Both the position numbers and the translations under genes were made by a program. Below are positions 1-5,492 of a DNA stretch of 7,428 nt, piece after piece (within the stretch, counting starts at the first letter, position 1; every line of letters begins with the position of its first letter). The stretch is from contig CAKVMF010000046.1 in NCBI GenBank assembly GCA_934771675.1, forward strand, positions 1 through 7,428, read 5' to 3'. The stretch is from an uncultured Clostridia bacterium. Lineage in GTDB: Bacteria; Bacillota; Clostridia; Christensenellales; UBA1242. The notes under the pieces were generated by a model. The model saw only the letters and a program-made list of their open reading frames with translations, did not search any database and had not been told where the DNA came from.

Positions 1-48
1 GTAAATGACGACGTGGTTTTCTTTGAAGTTTTGAAGTATCACGCTTAA
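1..48 (+). CDS. Possible 3' end of an S4-domain RNA-binding protein (YaaA-like), partial
   Basis: Frame 1 of the plus strand is open from the window edge to a TAA at 46-48 and reads VNDDVVFFEVLKYHA. This resembles the end of small S4-domain proteins of the YaaA family, which finish with a 'GDVVEFEG..KY.V' type strand. The family is encoded beside recF in many Bacillota, which is the main contextual support. The stop overlaps the recF stop by four bases (TTAA, 45-48), so the two genes would be convergent. Only 15 codons are visible, so the match is weak. The opposite strand is also open here (GTG at 42, reading leftwards), and a short gene after recF on that strand cannot be excluded. Confidence 0.33.
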   Translation, partial: VNDDVVFFEVLKYHA

Positions 49-1151
49 TTTTTGCCCTTTGACTTGATGGTGGCGGACTTGATAACAAACTGCTTATACC
101 CTTCTTCTTCAGTAGGCTTAAATTTGAAAGTTGTGCCGGTCATGAGAACTTGATAACCGGAAAGCCAAGAATAAAGCTTTTTTTGACGAGTGGAATCAAG
201 TTCACTGAAAACATCATCAAGAACAAGAACAGGTTTTTCACCGAGTTCTTTTTCAAAAACGACAAGTTCGGCAATTTTTAGAGCTAGAACAATGCTACGC
301 TTTTGACCTTGGGAAGCAAAAACTTTTGCGTCTTTGCCGTTGAGTTCAAAAACAATATCATCACGGTGTGGACCAATGGTGGTGTAACCCAGTTCCATAT
401 CTTTTGCAAGGTTAAACTTGAGCGATTTCAAGATATCTTGTTTGATTTCTTCACCAGACTCACCTTTTGCACCGTCGTAGTAAATATTGAGCGAATCGGA
501 GTCTTTTGAAATAAATTTTAAAATATCGTTTGCTGGCTGTTTAAGTTTTTCAATAAAACTCTTTCTGGTTTTGATAATCAGTCCTGAAAGGCTTGCAAGC
601 TGTTCGTCCCAAATATCAATCTGGTCGGCAATGAGCGAACGGTCATGCACGGTTTTTAAAAGTTTGTTACGCTGAAAAAGAACCTTTGCATATCTTTGAG
701 TAAGATTGTAATATGAACCACTTAATTGTGAAATATCGGTATCAATAAAGTCACGTCTTTCAGCTGGCGAACCGCTAACCAATATTAGGTCGTTAGGCGA
801 AAAGTAAACAGCAACCAAATTTCCAAAAAGGTCACTAACTTTTTTGAGTTCGTTTGAGTTTAAATAAAACTTTTTTCCAAGCTCGTCATCAATAATACAC
901 TTAAGGTAAAGTTTTCCAAAATCACGTTCCACACAAAGTTCAACTTCGGCATGTGAGCAACCTTCTTTTTTTAAATCTTCATCATGAGAAGTTCGTGGGC
1001 TTTTTGAAAGTGCACAGAGCATAACCGCTTCAACAAGATTTGTTTTGCCCTGACCATTTCCGCCAGAGATTAAATTTTCGCCAGAAAAAAACTCCACGTC
1101 CGCATGGTCGTAGTTACGAAAATTTGTTAATTTGCACGACAAAACTCTCAT
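45..1151 (-). CDS. recF: DNA replication and repair protein RecF
   Basis: RecF is an SMC-like ATPase that acts with RecO and RecR to load RecA on gapped DNA at stalled forks. With the start at 1151 the product is 368 residues, the usual family length, and begins MRVLSCKLTNFRNY, the typical RecF N-terminus. Visible motifs are Walker A GGNGQGKT (30-37), the ABC signature SQGQKR (280-285), Walker B VLVLDD (308-313) and the D-loop SELD (316-319). An in-frame ATG at 1205 would add 18 residues unlike the family and would put the likely promoter inside the gene. The inner ATG has GGAGAG three bases upstream, so I prefer it. The gene is divergent from dnaA; in most Bacillota it runs with dnaA downstream of dnaN. 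Confidence 0.96.
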   Translation of the reverse strand: MRVLSCKLTNFRNYDHADVEFFSGENLISGGNGQGKTNLVEAVMLCALSKSPRTSHDEDLKKEGCSHAEVELCVERDFGKLYLKCIIDDELGKKFYLNSNELKKVSDLFGNLVAVYFSPNDLILVSGSPAERRDFIDTDISQLSGSYYNLTQRYAKVLFQRNKLLKTVHDRSLIADQIDIWDEQLASLSGLIIKTRKSFIEKLKQPANDILKFISKDSDSLNIYYDGAKGESGEEIKQDILKSLKFNLAKDMELGYTTIGPHRDDIVFELNGKDAKVFASQGQKRSIVLALKIAELVVFEKELGEKPVLVLDDVFSELDSTRQKKLYSWLSGYQVLMTGTTFKFKPTEEEGYKQFVIKSATIKSKGKN

Positions 1152-1154
1152 AAT

Positions 1155-1160
1155 CTCTCC
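1155..1160 (-). promoter_or_regulatory. recF ribosome binding site
   Basis: The minus strand reads GGAGAG followed by ATT and ATG at 1151. The GGAG core lies five bases from the start codon. This site decides for the 368-residue RecF over the longer reading from 1205. Confidence 0.75.
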
Positions 1161-1162
1161 AA

Positions 1163-1178
1163 AAATATTATAATATTT
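1163..1178. repeat. Perfect 16-base AT palindrome
   Basis: AAATATTATAATATTT equals its own reverse complement. It contains a TATAAT on both strands and overlaps the presumed recF -10 box. It could be an operator or a strand-opening element, or simply a product of very AT-rich sequence. No function can be assigned from sequence alone. Confidence 0.45.
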
Positions 1179-1195
1179 CCCAAAACTTTTGTCTA
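1167..1195 (-). promoter_or_regulatory. Candidate recF promoter
   Basis: Reading leftwards, TAGACA (1195-1190; one mismatch to TTGACA) is followed after 17 bases by a perfect TATAAT (1172-1167). A transcript would begin near 1160, at or just before the Shine-Dalgarno site, which leaves an unusually short leader. The -10 box lies in a 16-base AT palindrome, so chance matches are easier here and the true start may differ. Confidence 0.5.
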
Positions 1196-1266
1196 ACAAA
1201 AACAAACATCCAAAAAATTAATTAATATATATTGTTTCTAAAAATAATAAAGAATGACAAAACTTC

Positions 1267-1295
1267 TTGATTTTTGTTTAGAAAATTCATATAAT
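1267..1295 (+). promoter_or_regulatory. Candidate dnaA operon promoter
   Basis: TTGATT (1267-1272; four of six matches to the -35 consensus) is followed after 17 bases by a perfect TATAAT (1290-1295). Transcription would begin near 1302, giving a leader of about 25 bases before the dnaA start. With no terminator seen after dnaA or dnaN, this promoter probably drives dnaA, dnaN and the membrane protein gene. Confidence 0.7.
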
Positions 1296-1315
1296 TGAAA
1301 ATGATTAATGATAGT

Positions 1316-1320
1316 GGAGG
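1316..1320 (+). promoter_or_regulatory. dnaA ribosome binding site
   Basis: A full GGAGG (extended to GGAGGGG) lies six bases before a TTG codon at 1327. The strength and spacing of this site support TTG as the real start of dnaA. Pairing a strong ribosome site with a weak start codon could hold DnaA synthesis down; that is inference. Confidence 0.8.
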
Positions 1321-1326
1321 GGTTTC

Positions 1327-2742
1327 TTGGAAAACAACGAATTTATTTCAACCGCAAATATTGATATTGATTACATTTGGCAAAATATTATTGATGAAAT
1401 TGCAAAGAACACTTCCGCACTCACCTTTGACGTTTGGATGAAGAGTCTTGAAATTGTGGACATTAAGGAAAACACAATTGTTCTTGCCACCGGAACAAAG
1501 ATTGCTAGAGATTTACTTATGAAACAATACAAAAATGTTATTATTGCCGCTTGCAACAAGGTTTATAGCCCAATAAACAAGCTTGAAATTGTTATCAAAG
1601 ACGAATGTGCTGACGATGAAGAAGTCAAGGAAGAAAAAAACGAAAAATCAACAACACCAAAAAAGAGAGTTTATGTTGATGAAAGTGGAAAAACAAATGA
1701 ATATGATGATGTAACCGAATGTTTCCACTTCAATCCAAAATACACTTTTGATTCATTTATTGTTGGTGGAAGCAACCAGTTTGCATGTGCCGCAGCAAAA
1801 GCCGTTGCCGAAGAACCAAGCACAAAAATTAATCCACTATTTATCTATGGCGGGTCAGGACTTGGAAAAACTCACCTGCTCCACGCAATTGGAAATTACT
1901 TAAGCGAACACAAGCCAAATCTAAACGTGATTTATGTTACAACTGACAAGTTCACAAACGACTTTATTAATTCGCTCCAAAATCACACAACTTCAAGATT
2001 TAGAGAAGTTTACAGCAACGCTGATGTGCTTATTATTGACGATATTCAATCAATCATCAAAAAACCACAGGTTCAAGAACAATTTTTTAATCTTTTTAAT
2101 GAACTTTATCAAAACGGAAAACAAATTGTTATCACCAGTGATAAACAACCAAAGGAACTCTCACCACTTGAAGAAAGACTCCGTTCAAGATTTGAATGGG
2201 GCATGCTTGCAGATATTGGCGTTCCTGATGTTGAAACAAGAATTGCAATCTTAAAAAAGAAAGCACAGATTGAAAGATACAATGTTTCAAATGAAGTTTT
2301 CGAATATATTGCAGATGTTGCAACAACCAATATTCGTGAAATGGAGGGTTTTCTTTCAAGAGCTGTGTTCTATTCGGGTTTGCTTAAAGAAGATGTGGTA
2401 AAAATCGACTCTGCCCGTGAAGCACTCAAAAACATCACCAAGCAAGACGATGAAAGCGTTGACGCAACAAGAATTATTGACACCGTTTGCAAGTTCTTTA
2501 ATGTTAAAAAAGAAGAGTTACTTGCAAGAAAAAGAACAAAAAATATTGCCGAAGCAAGACAAGTTGCAATGTATCTCATTTCCGAAATGATAAACATTCC
2601 GCTTGAAGCCGTTGGAAACATTTTTGGAAAAGACCACTCAACCGTCATCTATGCAAAAAACAAAGTTCAAGATGACATGGCAAAATCAAAAAAATTAGAA
2701 ATACAAATCAATGATATAAGAAAAATGGTAGAAGGAAAATAA
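1327..2742 (+). CDS. dnaA: Chromosomal replication initiator protein DnaA
   Basis: DnaA is the AAA+ protein that binds the origin, oligomerises with ATP and opens the duplex. All four domains are present in 471 residues: domain I (about 14-90), a charged linker (about 91-130), the AAA+ core starting at YTFDSFIVGGSNQFA, and the DNA-binding C-terminus (about 375-471). Walker A is GGSGLGKTH (175-183), Walker B ends in D238-D239, box VII RLRSRF (284-289) holds the arginine finger, and sensor 2 is NIREMEG with R337. Domain IV has R411, matching the minor-groove Arg, and the signature FGKDHSTV (433-440). Two oddities: the signature loop is one residue shorter than the usual FGGRDHTTV, and the stretch after Walker B reads QSIIKKP where QFLAGKE is typical. 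Start codon is TTG. dnaN follows after 11 bases. Confidence 0.98.
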   Translation: MENNEFISTANIDIDYIWQNIIDEIAKNTSALTFDVWMKSLEIVDIKENTIVLATGTKIARDLLMKQYKNVIIAACNKVYSPINKLEIVIKDECADDEEVKEEKNEKSTTPKKRVYVDESGKTNEYDDVTECFHFNPKYTFDSFIVGGSNQFACAAAKAVAEEPSTKINPLFIYGGSGLGKTHLLHAIGNYLSEHKPNLNVIYVTTDKFTNDFINSLQNHTTSRFREVYSNADVLIIDDIQSIIKKPQVQEQFFNLFNELYQNGKQIVITSDKQPKELSPLEERLRSRFEWGMLADIGVPDVETRIAILKKKAQIERYNVSNEVFEYIADVATTNIREMEGFLSRAVFYSGLLKEDVVKIDSAREALKNITKQDDESVDATRIIDTVCKFFNVKKEELLARKRTKNIAEARQVAMYLISEMINIPLEAVGNIFGKDHSTVIYAKNKVQDDMAKSKKLEIQINDIRKMVEGK

Positions 2743-2753
2743 AGGAGAATTTT

Positions 2754-3857
2754 ATGAAACTTATTTGTGAAGGATTAGATTTAAGCGATGCAGTGCTCAA
2801 AGTTATTAGAGCCACAGCAACAAGAACAACCAATCCAATTTTGGAAGGAATTAAGTTGTCAGCAAAGGAAGATAGTTTAACCTTGTCAGCAACCGACCTT
2901 GAAATTTCAATTGAAAAAACAATCCCTGCTGATGTAAAAATCCCAGGAGATGTTGTTGTTCCGGGAAAGTTTTTTGCAGACTTTGTTAAAAAGCTCTCAA
3001 ATGAACAAATTGAACTTACACTCACCGAGCAAAACACTTTGAAAATCAAATATACAGACAGTGAAGGTTTCCTTCAATGTATGAACGCTGAAGAATTCCC
3101 TATCATCAAAGAAATCTCTGCACCTGAAACACTTTCAATCAAAAAAGCAGATCTTAAAGAACTTATTGACAAAACAATATTTTCAGTTGCTATTGATGAT
3201 GCAAGACCAATTCTTAAAGGCTGTTTGTTTGAAATGGAAAACAATGTTTTGACAGCTGTTGCTCTTGATGGTTACCGTTTGGCTATGGTAAAGATGCCTG
3301 CAACCTGCTCATCAAACAAAATTTCATTCATTATTCCAGCAAGAAGCCTTGGCGAAATCTCAAAACTTATTGAAGCAAGTGAAGACGAAGTTTCACTTTT
3401 GATTGGACAAAAACATGTATTTTTGAGCGACAACGAAACAAAAATCATGACAAGAACAATCGACGGCGAATTTATCAACTACCGCCAAGTTATTCCACAA
3501 ACAACAACCACATCAATCATTGTTGGAAAAGCTCAACTTGAAGACGGTCTTGAAAGAGCAAGCCTTCTTGCACGTATGGACAAAAACAATCTTGTTAAAT
3601 TTGATATTCGTGACAAGGTTTTGACCTTAACTTCTGCTTCAAACATTGGTAACGTAACCGAAAATATCACAATTTCACTTGAAGGAAAAGATTTAACAAT
3701 CGCTTTCAACGCAAGATATTTGAGCGACTGCATGCACACAATTTCAGATGAATTTATCAAAATGAACTTTTCATCACAAATTGCACCTTGCACAATCTGC
3801 TCTGCTGAAAACGACAAATATCTCTACTTGATTTTGCCTGTTCGTATTGTTGAATAA
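2754..3857 (+). CDS. dnaN: DNA polymerase III sliding clamp (beta subunit)
   Basis: The beta clamp is a ring-shaped dimer that tethers DNA polymerase III to DNA and recruits other repair and replication proteins. The 367-residue product is the normal length for three clamp folds (about 1-120, 121-250, 251-367). Family motifs seen are NPIL (27-30), TDLEI (47-51), FSVAIDDARPILKG (143-156), DGYRLA (172-177), GEFINYRQVIP (238-248) and the C-terminal LPVRI (361-365), which helps form the binding pocket for partner proteins. AAGGAGA overlaps the end of the dnaA stop, six bases before ATG, so the two genes are translated from one message. The next gene starts 17 bases downstream. Confidence 0.98.
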   Translation: MKLICEGLDLSDAVLKVIRATATRTTNPILEGIKLSAKEDSLTLSATDLEISIEKTIPADVKIPGDVVVPGKFFADFVKKLSNEQIELTLTEQNTLKIKYTDSEGFLQCMNAEEFPIIKEISAPETLSIKKADLKELIDKTIFSVAIDDARPILKGCLFEMENNVLTAVALDGYRLAMVKMPATCSSNKISFIIPARSLGEISKLIEASEDEVSLLIGQKHVFLSDNETKIMTRTIDGEFINYRQVIPQTTTTSIIVGKAQLEDGLERASLLARMDKNNLVKFDIRDKVLTLTSASNIGNVTENITISLEGKDLTIAFNARYLSDCMHTISDEFIKMNFSSQIAPCTICSAENDKYLYLILPVRIVE

Positions 3858-3874
3858 TTTAAAAAGGACTTATT

Positions 3875-4579
3875 ATGAAAACTTTAAAAAAAGAATTGGC
3901 CTGCAACATAACACTCATTTCAGTTTTGGTTCTCACCTTTGCTTACATGATTCTGCTTTCATTTAATTTGTTTGGTGTTATAACAATTGCCATTCCTGAC
4001 TATTTCAATTACATCTTTGCATATGTGCTTATTGGAATATCTTTGCTATTTTATATCTTCAGTTTTTTCTACACTTCAAGATGCAATTTTGAGTTTCCAA
4101 CTTGGCTTCAAATTATGTTTTATATCGCATTTTTTGTTTTTACAAACGTGTATTACTTTTCAGGTTTGTTTGAAAACCTTGTTGCTGTTATAATCATGTT
4201 TGCATATTTGTCATTTATAATAATGGTTGCCAGCCTTTCAATTTTCTATAACGCACAAAAAGATGAAGGCAACCGCCTTAAAGCCACAAGAAGATTCATC
4301 ATAACAAGCACAGCGCTCTACTCTCTTGGCTTTCAACTCGTTTTGATGTTTTTGGTTCAAACAATAAAGATTATTGCATTCCGCACAAGCCCATTCAATA
4401 CACTCAAAATGTTTGTTATTGAATCCGCAACAATGATTGGCGTAACAATTGTTGTGACCCTGTTGTTTTGGTTGTCACTTCGAAAAGGCAAAAAATTTAT
4501 CAATGCTTGTCTTGTTCGTTATGACTCACCAACTGAAGTTAAAAAATCGGTCAAGTCAAAAAACAAATACACCGTTTAA
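3875..4579 (+). CDS. Unrecognised membrane protein with six predicted transmembrane segments
   Basis: I do not recognise this family. The 234-residue product has six hydrophobic stretches at about 11-38, 44-66, 77-97, 100-125, 141-167 and 179-202. Lys at 2, 5 and 6, a loop with K136, R139 and R140, and a Lys-rich tail (203-234) suggest that both ends are cytoplasmic. There is no cleavable signal peptide, no nucleotide-binding motif and no obvious catalytic pattern. It is rich in Phe, Ile and Leu. AAAGGA lies six bases before ATG, and the gene begins 17 bases after dnaN, so it is the third gene of the dnaA operon and is followed directly by the operon terminator. A link to replication or division is only positional. 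Base composition resembles the neighbours, with no sign of recent transfer. Confidence 0.88.
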   Translation: MKTLKKELACNITLISVLVLTFAYMILLSFNLFGVITIAIPDYFNYIFAYVLIGISLLFYIFSFFYTSRCNFEFPTWLQIMFYIAFFVFTNVYYFSGLFENLVAVIIMFAYLSFIIMVASLSIFYNAQKDEGNRLKATRRFIITSTALYSLGFQLVLMFLVQTIKIIAFRTSPFNTLKMFVIESATMIGVTIVVTLLFWLSLRKGKKFINACLVRYDSPTEVKKSVKSKNKYTV

Positions 4580-4605
4580 ACTTGGGAATTTGCCCAAGTT
4601 TTTTT
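4578..4605 (+). terminator. Intrinsic terminator of the dnaA-dnaN operon
   Basis: AAACTTGGG (4578-4586) pairs perfectly with CCCAAGTTT (4593-4601) around a six-base loop AATTTG, and a run of seven T ends at 4605. The stem begins inside the TAA stop codon of the membrane protein gene. It separates the dnaA operon from the rpmH operon. Confidence 0.92.
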
Positions 4606-4630
4606 ATAGCATCAAAATTTGTGTTTATTC

Positions 4631-4660
4631 TTGACAAATGCATCCCAAGTTGGTTATAAT
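4631..4660 (+). promoter_or_regulatory. Strong sigma-70-type promoter of the rpmH operon
   Basis: A perfect TTGACA (4631-4636) and a perfect TATAAT (4655-4660) are separated by 18 bases. AT-rich sequence upstream (4599-4630) could act as an UP element. Transcription would begin near 4667, giving a leader of about 44 bases. High expression fits a ribosomal protein gene and would feed the whole rpmH-to-jag operon. Confidence 0.9.
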
Positions 4661-4710
4661 GAAGCGGTAACTATCAAATAGTGGTATAAATCAAATTAGG
4701 AGCAGATATT

Positions 4711-4851
4711 ATGACAAAAAGAACTTATCAACCAAAGAAAAATCATAAAAACAAAGTTCATGGTTTCAGAAGAAAAATGCAAACCAAGGGCGGAAGAAGA
4801 GTTTTGGCTAGAAGAAGAAACAAAGGTCGCAAACAACTTATCAGAAAATAA
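4711..4851 (+). CDS. rpmH: 50S ribosomal protein L34
   Basis: L34 is a small basic protein of the large ribosomal subunit. The product is 46 residues, close to the usual 44-46. It shows the family pattern: MTKRTYQPKK at the start, HGFRRKMQTKGGRRVLARRR in the middle (17-36), and GRKQL near the end (39-43). About half of the residues are Lys or Arg. AGGAG at 4698-4702 lies eight bases before ATG. It is the first gene of its operon and is followed by rnpA after 21 bases, the order found in most bacteria. Confidence 0.97.
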   Translation: MTKRTYQPKKNHKNKVHGFRRKMQTKGGRRVLARRRNKGRKQLIRK

Positions 4852-4872
4852 GTTTGACCAAATCGAGGGACT

Positions 4873-5211
4873 ATGCTTAAAAAAGAAAATCGACTGAAAA
4901 AAAGATACCAATATAATTACGTTTACAGAGCAGGCGCACACTTTAGCGGAAAGTTTGTAACAATCTACACCGCTTCGTCAAAAACAAAAGACATCAAAGT
5001 GGGTTTTGCCGTAACAAAAAAAATTGGAAAGGCTCATGTTCGAAATCTTGTTAGACGTAGACTCCGCGAGATTGTTTACACTCAAATTCCACAATTAAAA
5101 CAAAACTACAACCTCATTGTTGTTGCAAAAGACGGCATAACCGCCGCAAGGTTCGATGACCTTTCAAATGATGTTGTGGCTTTGCTTAAAAAGGCACAGA
5201 TGTTTCAATGA
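4873..5211 (+). CDS. rnpA: Ribonuclease P protein component
   Basis: RnpA is the protein cofactor of RNase P; it binds the catalytic RNA and the 5' leader of precursor tRNA. The 112-residue length is typical. The diagnostic basic helix is KKIGKAHVRNLVRRRLRE (49-66), which contains the RNR-type RNA-binding motif. Here position 59 is Leu where Arg or Lys is usual, and position 55 is His where Val is usual. The N-terminus carries the family's KKENRLKKRYQYNYVYR pattern. GAGGGA lies two bases before ATG, a rather tight spacing. The TGA stop overlaps the yidD start as ATGA, so the two are probably translationally coupled. The gene for the RNA partner is not in this window. Confidence 0.96.
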   Translation: MLKKENRLKKRYQYNYVYRAGAHFSGKFVTIYTASSKTKDIKVGFAVTKKIGKAHVRNLVRRRLREIVYTQIPQLKQNYNLIVVAKDGITAARFDDLSNDVVALLKKAQMFQ

Positions 5212-5483
5212 AAAAGATTTTAAAATTTTTTATTAGTATTCCAAAATACATTGCAATGTTTTTTGTTGCAATATTCAAATTTTGCATCTCACCATTTATT
5301 CCCCACGCATGCAAATTTGCACCAACTTGCTCAATTTATGCAAGTGACTGTTTTGCTGAATGGGGATTTTTTATTGGACTGCATTTAACAATAAAGCGAA
5401 TTTTTCGTTGCAATTCTTTTTCAAAGGGCGGAACAGATCCTGCGCCAATCAATATCAAAAAACGATATAAAAATTTTATGTAA
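5208..5483 (+). CDS. yidD: Membrane protein insertion efficiency factor YidD
   Basis: YidD is a small membrane-associated protein that assists YidC-dependent membrane insertion in known species. The 91-residue product has the family core: FKFCISPF (23-30), CKFAPTCSIY (35-44), the helix TIKRIFRC (61-68) and KGGTDPAP (73-80). Conserved cysteines are C35, C41 and C68. The N-terminal hydrophobic, amphipathic stretch (about 5-28) is somewhat longer than in typical YidD. The gene overlaps rnpA by four bases and ends ten bases before yidC; the yidC ribosome site begins in its stop codon. This is the standard rnpA-yidD-yidC order. Confidence 0.96.
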   Translation: MKKILKFFISIPKYIAMFFVAIFKFCISPFIPHACKFAPTCSIYASDCFAEWGFFIGLHLTIKRIFRCNSFSKGGTDPAPINIKKRYKNFM

Positions 5484-5492
5484 GGAGTTTTT

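Larger units (their letters stand above)
1152..1326. other. Divergent recF-dnaA intergenic region, AT-rich
   Basis: These 175 bases are about 21% G+C and separate two divergent genes. They contain a promoter for each gene, the 16-base palindrome, and an AT-only run at 1212-1233 that could melt easily. In many bacteria the dnaA-proximal gap carries the origin. I find no TTATCCACA-type DnaA box on either strand, so I do not call it oriC. No RNA gene or small open frame with a good ribosome site is visible. Confidence 0.6.

Noticed and set aside
1..42. Minus-strand gene starting with GTG at 42, after recF.
   Set aside because: Fourteen codons are open, but the start has only a weak ribosome site and the peptide VILQNFKENHVVIY matches no recF neighbour I know. 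The plus-strand reading is a better fit.
1152..1205. RecF start at the ATG at 1205, giving 386 residues.
   Set aside because: The extra 18 residues do not resemble RecF, the -35 and -10 boxes would fall inside the gene, and the ATG at 1151 has a proper ribosome site and the family N-terminus.
1304..1314. DnaA-trio element in GATTAATGATA before dnaA.
   Set aside because: DnaA-trios are defined next to a DnaA box, and no box is present here.
4670..4682. Hairpin ACTAT-CAA-ATAGT in the rpmH leader as a regulatory RNA element.
   Set aside because: The stem has only five AT-rich pairs and does not extend, so it is too weak to call a riboswitch or leader control element.
5481..5492. Possible yidD-yidC fusion or read-through, since both lie in the same frame with one TAA between them.
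   Set aside because: A good ribosome site sits between them and both products are complete; separate genes are the simple reading.
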